Below, one piece after another: positions 8,044-16,942 of a DNA stretch of 64,000 bases. How positions within the stretch are numbered: position 1 is the stretch's first letter; every line of letters starts with the position of its first letter. The stretch spans positions 310,001 through 374,000 of the forward strand of contig JAHBTA010000003.1 in assembly GCA_019638805.1 (NCBI GenBank). Reading direction: 5' to 3'. Both the position numbers and the translations under genes were made by a program. Below the pieces are notes generated by a model. It ran no database searches and was not told the DNA's origin. It saw nothing but the letters and a program-made list of their open reading frames with translations. The stretch is from Microbacteriaceae bacterium (GTDB lineage: Bacteria > Actinomycetota > Actinomycetes > Actinomycetales > Microbacteriaceae).

Positions 8044-9107
8044 GCGAGCCGGGGCATATCGAGCTGGAGCGGGCGGTCGAGTCGATCTGGGCCGGCCGCC
8101 GGCACCGGGAAGACTTTGGCGACCTGAACCCTCTGGTGGATTCGATCAGCCGGGATGGGTTGTTGCAGCCGATCACGATCACCCCGGACGGCATGTTGAT
8201 CTGCGGCGCCCGGCGCCTGGCCGCCATCCGCAGCCTTGGGTGGAAGACCGTGAACGTGTGGGTGCGGTCGGGCATCTCCACGACCCTCGGGCAGCTTCTC
8301 GCCGAGCAAGACGACAACCTCCTCCACAAGCCACTCACCCGCACCGAGGAAGCGACCCTCTATGCCGAGCTGAAAGCCCTCATGACCGAGGACGCCGCAG
8401 ACCGTCAGGAAGCGTCACGGTTCACCTCGAAACAAGAAAACCCCAGGTCAGATGGTGCCGCCACCGTGGCGGCACCGCAGAAGGGCGAGACGCGGCAGCA
8501 GGCAGCGCTCATGGTGACCGGCCGCAACGCCTACACGTCACTGGAACGCATCAATGAACTGCAGAACCTTGCCGCTGACCTCACACAACCTGAGGACATG
8601 CGGCAGCGAGCCTCCCAGGAGCTTCGCCGGATCGACGCGGGAGAGTCGATCACCGGAGCACAGCACCGCATCCGTGCCGCGCAAGCCCTCGCTGAACTCG
8701 ACGCTCTCGCCGGCGACTCGGCACAACCGGCGGGCATCCGCGACACCGCCGCCACCGGGGCAGCACGCCTTCGAGAACTGGAAGACACCGCGAGGCCGGC
8801 AGATTTGCGGCGGCTGGCCGAGCTCGCGGTCGAGCGCGCGAAGACCGCGACGAAGAGGCGCCCCTCCCAGCTCGCCGCAGCGCGGTTACGTGTGGTCGAC
8901 GAGCAACCGCGTGAGTTTCTGCCGGTGCGGTCGTTCGTCTACCTCTGGGATGAACTCTCCACCTGGGCCGAACGCTACGACCCCGACGCCATCGGCCCCG
9001 CCCTCTCAACCGAGCAGTGGGCGATGTTCGAGCATGCGGTCACGGTGACGATCGCGTTCCTGGATGCTGCTCGCACTGCGCGGGACGCGCGCCGCGACAC
9101 CGCCTAA
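8040..9107 (+). CDS. ParB/Srx-domain protein
   Basis: Predicted 355-residue DNA-associated protein. Residues about 8-80 form a ParB N-terminal nuclease-like/CTPase fold: VDSISRDGLLQPITI followed by the ICGARRLAAIRSLGW motif that corresponds to the GERR box of ParB. The middle (residues 95-270) is highly helical and rich in Ala/Glu/Arg; no clear central HTH typical of chromosomal ParB is apparent. It may serve ICE partition, regulation or transfer initiation. No ParA partner is adjacent, unlike the chromosomal parAB pair at 53,137-54,956. It ends 81 bases before the VirB8-like gene. Confidence 0.7.
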   Translation: MSEPGHIELERAVESIWAGRRHREDFGDLNPLVDSISRDGLLQPITITPDGMLICGARRLAAIRSLGWKTVNVWVRSGISTTLGQLLAEQDDNLLHKPLTRTEEATLYAELKALMTEDAADRQEASRFTSKQENPRSDGAATVAAPQKGETRQQAALMVTGRNAYTSLERINELQNLAADLTQPEDMRQRASQELRRIDAGESITGAQHRIRAAQALAELDALAGDSAQPAGIRDTAATGAARLRELEDTARPADLRRLAELAVERAKTATKRRPSQLAAARLRVVDEQPREFLPVRSFVYLWDELSTWAERYDPDAIGPALSTEQWAMFEHAVTVTIAFLDAARTARDARRDTA

Positions 9108-9188
9108 CTCCTTCCCGCCGATTGGCTGTTCTTGGGTGTGTCGGTGCACCTGCCTGGTGATCCGCACATTGCCGGGAAGGACACCAGG

Positions 9189-9884
9189 ATGGACCCCACC
9201 GTTCGCCGCCGCCGTACCATGCCCATCGCCGCACTCGCCGGCGGTCTCATCCTGCTTCTTCTCATTGGCATCGGCGTCTACGGGCTCCTCCGCGGACCAC
9301 AGCCCGCTGACCCGCAAGACGTATTCGCGACGGATGCCCCGGCAGCGACGAGACCCGCGCATGTGCCTTCGAGGCCAGTTCCGGTGGTCGCGGTGGGTGG
9401 TCCGGAAGAGTTCGCGGCGGCGGTCGCGGAGGCATTGTTCACCTGGGACACCACCAGCGGCTACGGTCCCGCCGACTATGCGCAGATGATCGCCGATGTC
9501 ACCGCCGACCAGGAGGCCGACGCCGCCGCATCCGACGTGCGCTCATATCTGCCAACCCCGGAGGCGTGGGCGCAACTGCGCACGCATCAAACCAGGCAGT
9601 GGCTCACCCTCGACACGATCGAGATCCCGGCGATGTGGGAGGACGCGGTGACGCAGGCGGCACCGGGACAGATTCCTGACGGCACGATCGCGTACACGAT
9701 CACCGGCACCCGCCACCGCACCGGTTACTGGGGCACCGACCCCATCACCACCACGCGCCCGGTCGCGTTCACGCTGTTTCTCGTCTGCGCCCCAGAACGA
9801 ACCGCCGCGCCGCCGCCTGCTGATCCGCTCACGGAGACGTGCGGGCTGTTGCGACTGTCGCAGCTCGACAACCCGTTGCGGTGA
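9189..9884 (+). CDS. Single-pass membrane protein, VirB8/TcpC-like candidate of the transfer apparatus
   Basis: Predicted 231-residue protein with a short basic cytoplasmic end, one membrane helix (about residues 12-34, LAGGLILLLLIGIGVYGLL) and a 190-residue outer domain. That topology and the position directly ahead of the wall hydrolase and pilin-like genes resemble VirB8/TcpC scaffold proteins, although no signature motif proves it. Start chosen at the ATG after a GGGAAGGA site because it places the basic residues before the helix. Two cysteines, near the middle and end of the last 35 residues (LVCAPE and ETCGLL), could form a disulfide. Confidence 0.55.
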   Translation: MDPTVRRRRTMPIAALAGGLILLLLIGIGVYGLLRGPQPADPQDVFATDAPAATRPAHVPSRPVPVVAVGGPEEFAAAVAEALFTWDTTSGYGPADYAQMIADVTADQEADAAASDVRSYLPTPEAWAQLRTHQTRQWLTLDTIEIPAMWEDAVTQAAPGQIPDGTIAYTITGTRHRTGYWGTDPITTTRPVAFTLFLVCAPERTAAPPPADPLTETCGLLRLSQLDNPLR

Positions 9885-9890
9885 TCGGTC

Positions 9891-11066
9891 ATGCTGAAGA
9901 AGTTCCTCGCTACCCTCGCTGTCGCCGCCGTCTGCTTCGGCCCCGCCACGGTGCTCGTGTCCGTCGCGGTCCTCGCCAACCCTGCCATCGCCGCGTGCGC
10001 ACCGGGGTCGCTCATTGTCGGGTCGATCCCTGATTCGCTCACCGCGACCACGCGCAACGGTGAAACGGTGACATTGAACCGGCAGCAGCTCACCCACGCC
10101 GCCACGATCATCACCACAGGCTCGCAAACCACCGGGGTCGGACGGCGGGGTGTGGTGATCGCGTTGATGGCGGCGCTCACGGAGTCACATCTGCGGATGC
10201 TCTCAAACACTGGCACATACCCTGAATCCGCTGACTATCCCAACGATGGGGATGCCTCCGACCACGACTCGCTGGGTCTGTTTCAGATGCGTCCGCAAGC
10301 CGGGTGGGGCACCGTCGCCGAACTCATGGACCCGAATTATCAGGCTCGCGCGTTCTACGGCGGACCCACCGGACCCAACTACCCCTCACCGCGTGGGTTA
10401 CTCGATATTCCTGGCTGGCAGCAACTTGACCCCGGCGAAGCCGCCCAAGCCGTTGAGGTATCGGCGTTCCCGGATCGGTATCAGAACTATCAGCCGGTCG
10501 CCGAAGCGATCCTCACCGCCCTCACCCGCCCCGCACCGCCGAGCGGTGGCGGCAGTGGAGAGGTTGTGGTGCCGGAGACCACCAGGATCGTCTTCCCCCT
10601 CCCGGAAGACACATGGGTGCGCACGAGCGCGTTCGGGTGGCGCATCGATCCGGTCACATTCGAGGAGGCGTTCCACTCCGGCAGCGACTACGGCGCCGCC
10701 GACGGCACCCCGGTCTATGCCGTCGCCGACGGGATCGTCACCCATGCCGGATACACCGGCAACTGGGGTGGGCTCATCATTGTCGAGCACACCGTCGGCG
10801 GTGAGCGGGTCGCCTCGTACTACGCGCACATGTGGGAGCACGGCATCCACGTCACCGAAGGAATGACCGTCACCGCCGGACAGCACATCGGCGATGTCGG
10901 CTCCTCAGGCAAATCCACCGGCCCGCACCTGCACCTCGAAATCCGCCCCGGAGGCCAAGACCAACCCGCGATCGACGCAGACCAATGGCTCACCGACCAA
11001 GGCGCAGAAGGCATCACCGGAGGCACTGCACGAGCAACCTGCACCCTGAGCGGGAGTGGACGCTGA
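9891..11066 (+). CDS. Conjugation wall hydrolase: lysozyme-like plus M23 peptidase domains
   Basis: Predicted 391-residue exported protein with an N-terminal hydrophobic segment (residues 5-35). Residues about 75-205 resemble a lytic transglycosylase-like domain (ALMAALTESHLRM, SLGLFQMRPQAGWG), and residues 240-365 form an M23 metallopeptidase (FHSGSDYGAADGTPV with the zinc His and Asp; GPHLHLEIRPGG with the second His pair). The combination corresponds to the peptidoglycan-opening enzymes of Gram-positive type IV secretion systems. It starts 6 bases after the VirB8-like gene and overlaps the first pilin-like gene by TGATG. Confidence 0.85.
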   Translation: MLKKFLATLAVAAVCFGPATVLVSVAVLANPAIAACAPGSLIVGSIPDSLTATTRNGETVTLNRQQLTHAATIITTGSQTTGVGRRGVVIALMAALTESHLRMLSNTGTYPESADYPNDGDASDHDSLGLFQMRPQAGWGTVAELMDPNYQARAFYGGPTGPNYPSPRGLLDIPGWQQLDPGEAAQAVEVSAFPDRYQNYQPVAEAILTALTRPAPPSGGGSGEVVVPETTRIVFPLPEDTWVRTSAFGWRIDPVTFEEAFHSGSDYGAADGTPVYAVADGIVTHAGYTGNWGGLIIVEHTVGGERVASYYAHMWEHGIHVTEGMTVTAGQHIGDVGSSGKSTGPHLHLEIRPGGQDQPAIDADQWLTDQGAEGITGGTARATCTLSGSGR

Positions 11067-11329
11067 TGGTGTTCCCCGACTTCGGCGGCGTCGGTGCCGC
11101 CGACGACCTCCGCACCATCGTGGGTGCGCTCTTGATGTTCGTACTCATCATCGCCGTGCTCATGCTGATCATCTCCGCGATCATCTGGGCCATCGCCTCG
11201 TCCACCGGCAACGCCCACACCGCGACCAAAGCCAGGATCGGAGCCTGGGTCGCCATCGGTGCCACCGCCCTCGCCGGCGCCGGGGTGGCATGGATCAACT
11301 TCCTCCTCGGCGTCGGCGAAAACCTCTAG
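11066..11329 (+). CDS. Small two-helix membrane protein, VirB2-like pilin candidate (copy 1)
   Basis: An 87-residue protein with two hydrophobic helices (about residues 18-43 and 60-83) joined by a short polar loop, the layout of VirB2/TrbC-type proteins. Its stop-start overlap with the M23 gene (TGATG) supports the start. It is clearly related to the protein encoded 115 bases downstream: both have LRTIVGA/LRIIVGA, a SAI(I/V)W segment and an INF(L/F)xGVG ending. Unlike classic VirB2 it has no obvious cleaved signal peptide. The gene ends in TAG. Confidence 0.65.
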   Translation: MVFPDFGGVGAADDLRTIVGALLMFVLIIAVLMLIISAIIWAIASSTGNAHTATKARIGAWVAIGATALAGAGVAWINFLLGVGENL

Positions 11330-11443
11330 CGACCACTCCGGGCTTCCGTGCCGTGGGCATCGCGCACCGTTCGCGGTGAGCAAGGGTGCACCTGGCTGGC
11401 AAGTTCGCCATCTGTGGCGTTTGTGAGCTGAAGGAGCATCCCT

Positions 11444-11713
11444 GTGATTGATATTGATCCGAACGGTACTGGGCTTCCCGGTATCGAGCAGTTGCGCATC
11501 ATCGTCGGCGCGGTGATGACCGTCGGCCTTATCCTCTCCGTCCTCGCCCTGATCGTCTCGGCAATCGTGTGGGGGTTCGGCGCGAACAGCTCTAACCCGC
11601 ATCTCGCGTCGCGCGGGAAGGTCGGGGTTCTCGTCTCGTGCGGGGCGGCGATCATCTGCGGCGCCAGTGTGACGCTCATCAACTTCTTCTGGGGCGTCGG
11701 CCAAGCCGTCTAA
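11444..11713 (+). CDS. Small two-helix membrane protein, VirB2-like pilin candidate (copy 2)
   Basis: An 89-residue paralogue of the preceding small membrane protein, with helices at about residues 20-46 and 60-83 and the shared motifs LRIIVGAVMT, SAIVWGFG and LINFFWGVG. The GTG start follows GAAGGAG at good spacing. Having its own 114-base leader rather than an overlap means it may be expressed at a different level from copy 1. A structural or channel role in mating-pair formation is inferred from size, topology and position before the TrbL-like gene. Confidence 0.65.
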   Translation: MIDIDPNGTGLPGIEQLRIIVGAVMTVGLILSVLALIVSAIVWGFGANSSNPHLASRGKVGVLVSCGAAIICGASVTLINFFWGVGQAV

Positions 11714-11743
11714 CCCCGCACTGATGAGGGAAGGGAGCGCACG

Positions 11744-13171
11744 GTGAGTGTGTGTGATGTGCCGGTGATCTCCGCCGTGTGCGACACCGTCGGCGAAGGA
11801 GCTGCGACCCTGATCGCGGCGCCGTTCGACTGGCTCGCCCAGGCCATGGGCGGGGCTGCGGCGTGGCTGTTCGAGGCGGTCTGGATGGTGTTCGACACCA
11901 CCACCCTCGTCGATGTCACCGACGAGGGCTACATCGGGGTCTACAACATCCTGTTCGGGGTCGCGGTGTTTGTCGTGCTGATCTTCTTCTGCCTGCAACT
12001 GATCACCGGCCTCATCCACCGCGACCCCACCGCCCTCACCCGCGCTGCCCTGGGAGCTGCGAAGAGCATCCTCGGATCGTTCGTCGCTATCGGCCTCACC
12101 GGGTTGGTGTTGGAAATCACGGACCAGCTCACGATCGGGATCGTGCAGGCCAGCGGCAACACGATGGAGGGCATCGGAGACCGCATCACCCTCCTCGCTG
12201 CAGGCTTCGGAGCCCTGAACATCGCCGCCCCCGGAGTCGGGGCGATCGTCACGATCTTCCTCGCCGGGCTCGCCATCTCGGCGGCTGCAATCGTATGGTT
12301 CTCCCTCCTGATCCGCAAAGCCCTGCTGCTGGTAGCGATCGTGTTCGCACCCATCGCCCTGGCGGGGTTCTCCTGGGATGCGACCAAGGGATGGTTTGGC
12401 AAGTGGGCGACGTTCGTGATCGCCCTGATCCTGTCCAAGCTCGTGCTCGTGGTGATCTTCCTCGTCGCCATCACCCAAGTCAGCGCCCCGATCGAGCTTG
12501 ATCTCGCATCGATCAGCGACCCCATCGCAGGCGTTGTGTTGATGTTCATCGCCGCGTTCGCCCCCTACATGACGTACAAGTTCCTCTCCTTCGTCGGCTT
12601 CGACATGTACCACTCGATGAGCGCGGAACAGGAAGCCAAATCCGCGCTCAACCGCCCCGTCCCCGTCCCGTCTGCACCGAAGACCGACGGGGCCAAGAAG
12701 GTGCTTGACGGAGCTGGCGACAAGAGCGGGGCTCCGGGTGGCGCGGCACCATCTGGTGGAGGCACCCCGCCCGCACCGTCCGCGACGCCCGCCGCTAGTG
12801 GAGCCGCAGCAAGCGGCGGCACGGCCGCCGGAGCGGGCGCAGGCACCGCGGGCGGCGGCGCCGGCGCGGCAGGTGCAGGTGCCGGGGCAGGAGCTGCGGC
12901 GGCGGGGCCTGCGGCCGCGGTCGTGATCGGCGCGCAGGTCGCAGGGGCAGCTGCGACTGCCGGGCCGAAACTCGGTGGTGCGGTCGGTGGTGCTGCGGAA
13001 GGTCACGCGGCAGGTGCTGGTGAGAGCGTGCAGGCGGCACCGCCGCCTGCACCAACCCACACCCCGACCGCACCGCCTGCGTCGCCTCAGGTGCCTCCGA
13101 CGAAGCAGCCGCCGCCACCGACGAAGCCAACGCCGCCGCCGGCACCGAAGCCGACGGGAAGGGATAACTGA
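11744..13171 (+). CDS. TrbL/VirB6-like polytopic membrane protein
   Basis: Predicted 475-residue protein with an N-terminal segment containing two cysteines (CDVPVISAVC), six or seven membrane helices between about residues 65 and 290, and a long Ala/Gly/Pro-rich tail (residues 330-475) ending in proline-rich repeats. Polytopic proteins with such tails fill the VirB6/TrbL place in actinobacterial type IV systems, forming part of the inner-membrane channel. The GTG start follows GGGAAGGGAG. The stop overlaps the next start (TGATG). The tail is low complexity and probably exposed. Confidence 0.75.
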   Translation: MSVCDVPVISAVCDTVGEGAATLIAAPFDWLAQAMGGAAAWLFEAVWMVFDTTTLVDVTDEGYIGVYNILFGVAVFVVLIFFCLQLITGLIHRDPTALTRAALGAAKSILGSFVAIGLTGLVLEITDQLTIGIVQASGNTMEGIGDRITLLAAGFGALNIAAPGVGAIVTIFLAGLAISAAAIVWFSLLIRKALLLVAIVFAPIALAGFSWDATKGWFGKWATFVIALILSKLVLVVIFLVAITQVSAPIELDLASISDPIAGVVLMFIAAFAPYMTYKFLSFVGFDMYHSMSAEQEAKSALNRPVPVPSAPKTDGAKKVLDGAGDKSGAPGGAAPSGGGTPPAPSATPAASGAAASGGTAAGAGAGTAGGGAGAAGAGAGAGAAAAGPAAAVVIGAQVAGAAATAGPKLGGAVGGAAEGHAAGAGESVQAAPPPAPTHTPTAPPASPQVPPTKQPPPPTKPTPPPAPKPTGRDN

Positions 13172-14634
13172 TGCCTGGTCAACAGAACACGGTGGAGTTC
13201 GGGTTGCGGGCGGTGCAGTTCTCCCGCCTCACCCGCCGCGGCATCCTCCTCGGCCTGTCCCTCCCGCAACTCATCGTCCTTGCCATCGGCGTGCTCTCCA
13301 TCGTCGGTGCCCTCTACGCCGGCGGCGGGATGCTGTTGGCCTGGACAGCCCCGGCCTGGCTTCTCTGCGCGGCGCTTGCCTGGACGCCTGTTGGGGGTCG
13401 GAAGCTGATCGAGTGGGTACCCGTCACCGTCCAGTGGATGGCGCGTACACAGGCGCGGCAGACGGTGTTCCGGCGCAGGATCGTGAAACTCCGGCCCGCG
13501 GGGACGCTTGCACTCCCAGGTGATGCGGCGGCGCTTCGGGAGTGGGAGGACCCGGAGACCGGGGCGGCGATGATCCACGACCCCCACGCGCAGACGCTCA
13601 CGGCGATCATCGGCGTGTCGCATCCGGCGTTCGTGCTCCTCGACCCGGGTGAGCAGGAACGTCGCGTCGCGACCTGGGGACGCGTCTTAGCGACGACCTG
13701 CCGATCCGGCAGGATTGCGCGTCTCCAAGTCTGCGAACGCACCCTTCCCGACGGCGGCTCCGGCCTGGTCGAATGGTGGCACCGGCACGGCCACGATGAC
13801 GGGTCGTGGGCCTCGACCGTATACCGGGAACTCATCGACCGTGCCGGTCCCGCCGGGGAACGTCACGCGACCACGATCAGTCTCGCCCTCGACCTGCGTG
13901 CATCAGCCCGCCAGGTGCGGACGAATGGTGGCGGGATCAAGGGTGCGGCGGCGGTGCTTCGGCAAGAGATGGCGACGCTGGTGACCGCGTTGCGAGCCGC
14001 GGAACTCACCGTCGGCGGCTGGCTCACTCCGGCAGAAGTCGCCGTGATCCTCCGCTCGGCCTACGACCCAGCCACCGCCGCACTTCTCGAACGCCACAGC
14101 GACATCGGCCACAGCCTCGCAACGGCCGGGCCGGTCGCGGTGACCGAGTCGTGGGATCGGCTGCGGTCAGACTCCGCGTTTCATACGGTGCTGTGGGTCA
14201 GCGAATTGCCCAGGTCACAGGTATACCCGGGGTTCCTCGCCCCGGTGCTTCTGTCGTCCGGGATTCAACGCGCCTTCTCATTGATCTGTACGCCGATCCG
14301 TTCGGACCAGGCGGCGCGCGACATCCGGAGAAAGAAGACCGAGCTGATCTCCGATGCGGCGCAACGGCAGAAGATCGGGCAGATCGAAGACGCCTCCCAA
14401 ACCGCCGAATACGGCGATGTACTCCAACAAGAAGCTGACCTCACCGCCGGCCACGGCGTCCTCCGCTACACCGGACTCATCAGCGTCTCCGCGCCCACCC
14501 CGGAGGAACTGGACACGGCGGTCGCCGCGATCGAGCAAGCCGCGATCCAAGCCTCCTGCGAAACCCGCCGCCTGGTCGGCCAGCAAGCCCAAGCGTTCAC
14601 CGTCGCGGCACTCCCGCTGTGCCGCACCGTCTGA
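13171..14634 (+). CDS. SCO6880 family type IV secretion protein
   Basis: Predicted 487-residue protein with two adjacent membrane helices near the N-terminus (about residues 28-70; ILLGLSLPQLIVLAIGVLS and an Ala/Trp-rich helix) followed by a large cytoplasmic part lacking Walker motifs. The overall pattern, including the GGRKLIEWVPV segment after the helices and the HAQTLTAIIGVS stretch, is that of SCO6880 proteins, which resemble a PrgI-like anchor joined to a VirB4 N-terminal domain. It presumably pairs with the VirB4-like ATPase encoded two genes downstream to form the transfer motor. Confidence 0.8.
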   Translation: MPGQQNTVEFGLRAVQFSRLTRRGILLGLSLPQLIVLAIGVLSIVGALYAGGGMLLAWTAPAWLLCAALAWTPVGGRKLIEWVPVTVQWMARTQARQTVFRRRIVKLRPAGTLALPGDAAALREWEDPETGAAMIHDPHAQTLTAIIGVSHPAFVLLDPGEQERRVATWGRVLATTCRSGRIARLQVCERTLPDGGSGLVEWWHRHGHDDGSWASTVYRELIDRAGPAGERHATTISLALDLRASARQVRTNGGGIKGAAAVLRQEMATLVTALRAAELTVGGWLTPAEVAVILRSAYDPATAALLERHSDIGHSLATAGPVAVTESWDRLRSDSAFHTVLWVSELPRSQVYPGFLAPVLLSSGIQRAFSLICTPIRSDQAARDIRRKKTELISDAAQRQKIGQIEDASQTAEYGDVLQQEADLTAGHGVLRYTGLISVSAPTPEELDTAVAAIEQAAIQASCETRRLVGQQAQAFTVAALPLCRTV

Positions 14635-14645
14635 CAGGAGCAGCC

Positions 14646-15428
14646 ATGCCCACCTTCCACAACCCGACCGCCGACGCCGCAGAAGCATCCGAGGCGCTCC
14701 GTGGCCTCGCACACGCGACCCGCGTGTTCGAGGATCCCGCCGACACGTACACGGTGCTCGGCGATCTCCTCACCGGGGTGCGATCACTCCGGCAGGTGCT
14801 CGACCAACTCGCCGCCGCCCACGTCACGCACCGGGTTCGCGCGCACGACGATGCCGGTGATCAGACAGTCGGTACGACGAGCGCGCTGGCCGCGACCGCG
14901 GAGTTGCAGCAGGCCGCCGTGCTGCTAGATGGCGTGCTTGACCGGGTGGATGCGGCAATGGCCGCATCTGGACGGATCGCCTGGCACCCCGAACCCACAG
15001 ACGTCATTCCGATCTCGCGGTGGGTGAGCGTGGTGTTCCTGCAAGGCCAGGATGCTGACGAGGTGCTGGCGATCATCGATCGTGACGGCACGGATGCGGC
15101 AATCGAGCACCTGGCCGGGTTCGACATGGGCGAGGAGACCACGCAGGCGGCGCTCGTCAACGGGTACGTCTACGACGCCATCCCCACCGGATTCCTTGAC
15201 CACACCACCAGCAGCGGCGAGTACACGCTGACGTACAACCACGACCACGGGCATGTCTCCCTGCTCCGCACCCATGCCGAGCTTCGACAGTCGAGCACTG
15301 ATCTTCTGATAGCGCAGACCGAATCGACGCGCCCGCACGCCCGTCCGCACGTCGAGGTGGTCGAGGATGACGATGATCCGTTCCCTCCCTCCCGCTCGGT
15401 CTCGCTGTCGCGGGGGCGAGCGCTGTGA
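14646..15428 (+). CDS. Hypothetical conjugation-associated protein
   Basis: Predicted 260-residue soluble protein between the SCO6880 and VirB4-like genes. The ATG follows CAGGAG. Residues about 5-115 look like a four-helix bundle (VFEDPADTYTVLGDLLTGVRSLRQVLDQL), residues 120-215 look mixed alpha/beta (ISRWVSVVFLQGQDADEVLAII), and the acidic tail ends in an Arg/Ser stretch. Its stop overlaps the next GTG start. Its fixed place in the secretion operon suggests an accessory or regulatory role, but no domain is recognised. Confidence 0.6.
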   Translation: MPTFHNPTADAAEASEALRGLAHATRVFEDPADTYTVLGDLLTGVRSLRQVLDQLAAAHVTHRVRAHDDAGDQTVGTTSALAATAELQQAAVLLDGVLDRVDAAMAASGRIAWHPEPTDVIPISRWVSVVFLQGQDADEVLAIIDRDGTDAAIEHLAGFDMGEETTQAALVNGYVYDAIPTGFLDHTTSSGEYTLTYNHDHGHVSLLRTHAELRQSSTDLLIAQTESTRPHARPHVEVVEDDDDPFPPSRSVSLSRGRAL

Positions 15429-16942
15429 GCGATCGGCAGAAACTCCACACCGCCGCGCTGGTCGAACCCGCCGGGGAACGTCGCAAACACCGCAAGGCCC
15501 GCAAGCACGCCGCGGCCAAGATCGAGACCGACGCCCGCAAAAGCGAACAGGCAATGGAACGTGAGCGGATCGCGGCGGAGCGTGCCGAACGCCGCAACAC
15601 CAACTACCTCCCCGCAGCGGGCGAACCGGGGGCGGCGGCTTTGCGAACTCCGGGCAGGTTCCGTCTGCCCCGCCATCAGGACACCTCTGCGACACTCGCC
15701 GGGGCGTACCCGTTCCTCGCGGAAGGCGGCCTCGGGGCTGATGGGGTGTTCATCGGGCAGGACCTCTACTCCGGAGGCTCGTTCGTCTACGATCCCTGGA
15801 CGCTCTACGCTCGCGGCATCATCACCGCCCCCAACATCGTCCTGGCCGGCATCGTCGGCTCCGGCAAATCCTCACTCGCCAAGTCCCTCTACACCCGCTC
15901 GATTCCGTTCGGCCGCCGCGTGTACGTCCCCGGTGATCCGAAAGGCGAACACACAGCTGTCGCGGAAGCCGTCGGTGGGCGGGCGATCGTTCTCGGGCAC
16001 GGGCTCCGAAACCGTCTCAACCCGCTCGATGAAGGGCACCGCCCTGAGGGTCTGTCGGATGCGGAATGGGAGGCGCAGGTTGCCTCGCGACGCCGAGAGC
16101 TGATCGGTGCGTTGGCAGAGACGGTGCTGGATCGGGTGTTGTCGCCGTTGGAACACACGGCGATCGACCTCGCCCTCCAAGACGCTGTCCGATCCAGCGA
16201 CGTGCCGATCCTGCCGATGGTCGTCGACCGCATCCTCACCCCCAGTCCCGAGGTTGATTCGGACGGGCGGCTTGCGGAAGATGGGCGGCTCGTCGGTCAT
16301 GCCCTCCGCCGCCTTGTCGCAGGCGATCTTGCGGGGTTGTTTGATGGGCCGTCGACGGTGCGATTTGACCCGTCACTGCCGATGGTGTCTCTGGACCTGT
16401 CGCGGGTGGCAGAGAACTCGACGCTGATCTCTGTGCTGATGACTTGCTCGTCGGCGTGGATGGAGTCAGCGCTCATGGACCCGAACGGCGGTCACCGGTG
16501 GGTGATCTACGACGAAGCCTGGCGCCTGATGGCCTACCCGTCCCTGTTGAGGCGAATGGATGCGCAATGGCGGCTGGCCAGGCATTACGGGATCGCGAAC
16601 ATGCTGATCTTCCACAAACTCACCGACCTCGACAACGTCGGCGACCAAGGTTCCGCCATGCGCGCCCTCGCGAACTCGCTCCTGGCGAATGCGGAGACGA
16701 GGATCATCTACCGGCAAGAACCCGACCAGCTCGGAGCGACCGCCGCTGCCCTCGGCCTGACCGGCACCGAACAAAAACTCCTCCCCGGCCTGGGCACCGG
16801 GCAAGGACTCTGGCGGATCAAGGAAAGATCCTTCGTCGTCCAACACCAACTCCACCCGGCAGAGCTTGCGGCATTTGACACTACCGCGCGGATGAAAGGG
16901 GTTCCCCGTAAGTTCAGGATTTCTGAAGGCGATTCAGCGTGA
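15425..16942 (+). CDS. VirB4/TraC-like conjugation ATPase
   Basis: Predicted 505-residue cytoplasmic ATPase. Walker A is at about residues 141-150 (AGIVGSGKSS) and Walker B is HRWVIYDEAWRLM, followed by HKLTDLDNVGDQGSAM and a QEPDQLG segment typical of VirB4-type proteins. It energises assembly or substrate transfer of the type IV system together with the SCO6880 protein, which supplies the missing N-terminal membrane part. The GTG start overlaps the upstream stop. The stop codon TGA at 16940-16942 overlaps the first base pairs of the 13-bp repeat where the arsenic element is inserted, so the protein sequence itself is undisturbed. Confidence 0.85.
   Translation: MSDRQKLHTAALVEPAGERRKHRKARKHAAAKIETDARKSEQAMERERIAAERAERRNTNYLPAAGEPGAAALRTPGRFRLPRHQDTSATLAGAYPFLAEGGLGADGVFIGQDLYSGGSFVYDPWTLYARGIITAPNIVLAGIVGSGKSSLAKSLYTRSIPFGRRVYVPGDPKGEHTAVAEAVGGRAIVLGHGLRNRLNPLDEGHRPEGLSDAEWEAQVASRRRELIGALAETVLDRVLSPLEHTAIDLALQDAVRSSDVPILPMVVDRILTPSPEVDSDGRLAEDGRLVGHALRRLVAGDLAGLFDGPSTVRFDPSLPMVSLDLSRVAENSTLISVLMTCSSAWMESALMDPNGGHRWVIYDEAWRLMAYPSLLRRMDAQWRLARHYGIANMLIFHKLTDLDNVGDQGSAMRALANSLLANAETRIIYRQEPDQLGATAAALGLTGTEQKLLPGLGTGQGLWRIKERSFVVQHQLHPAELAAFDTTARMKGVPRKFRISEGDSA

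Noticed and set aside
11365..11378. CACCG-TTCG-CGGTG hairpin between pilin-like genes as a terminator
   Set aside because: A five-base-pair stem without a T tract is too weak, and the downstream genes are needed in the same transfer operon.
10820..13060. Long antisense open frame of about 746 codons opposite the pilin and TrbL-like genes
   Set aside because: High GC opens antisense frames opposite real genes; the translation is low-complexity, Arg/Asp/Gly-rich and matches no domain, while the forward frames encode clear membrane proteins.
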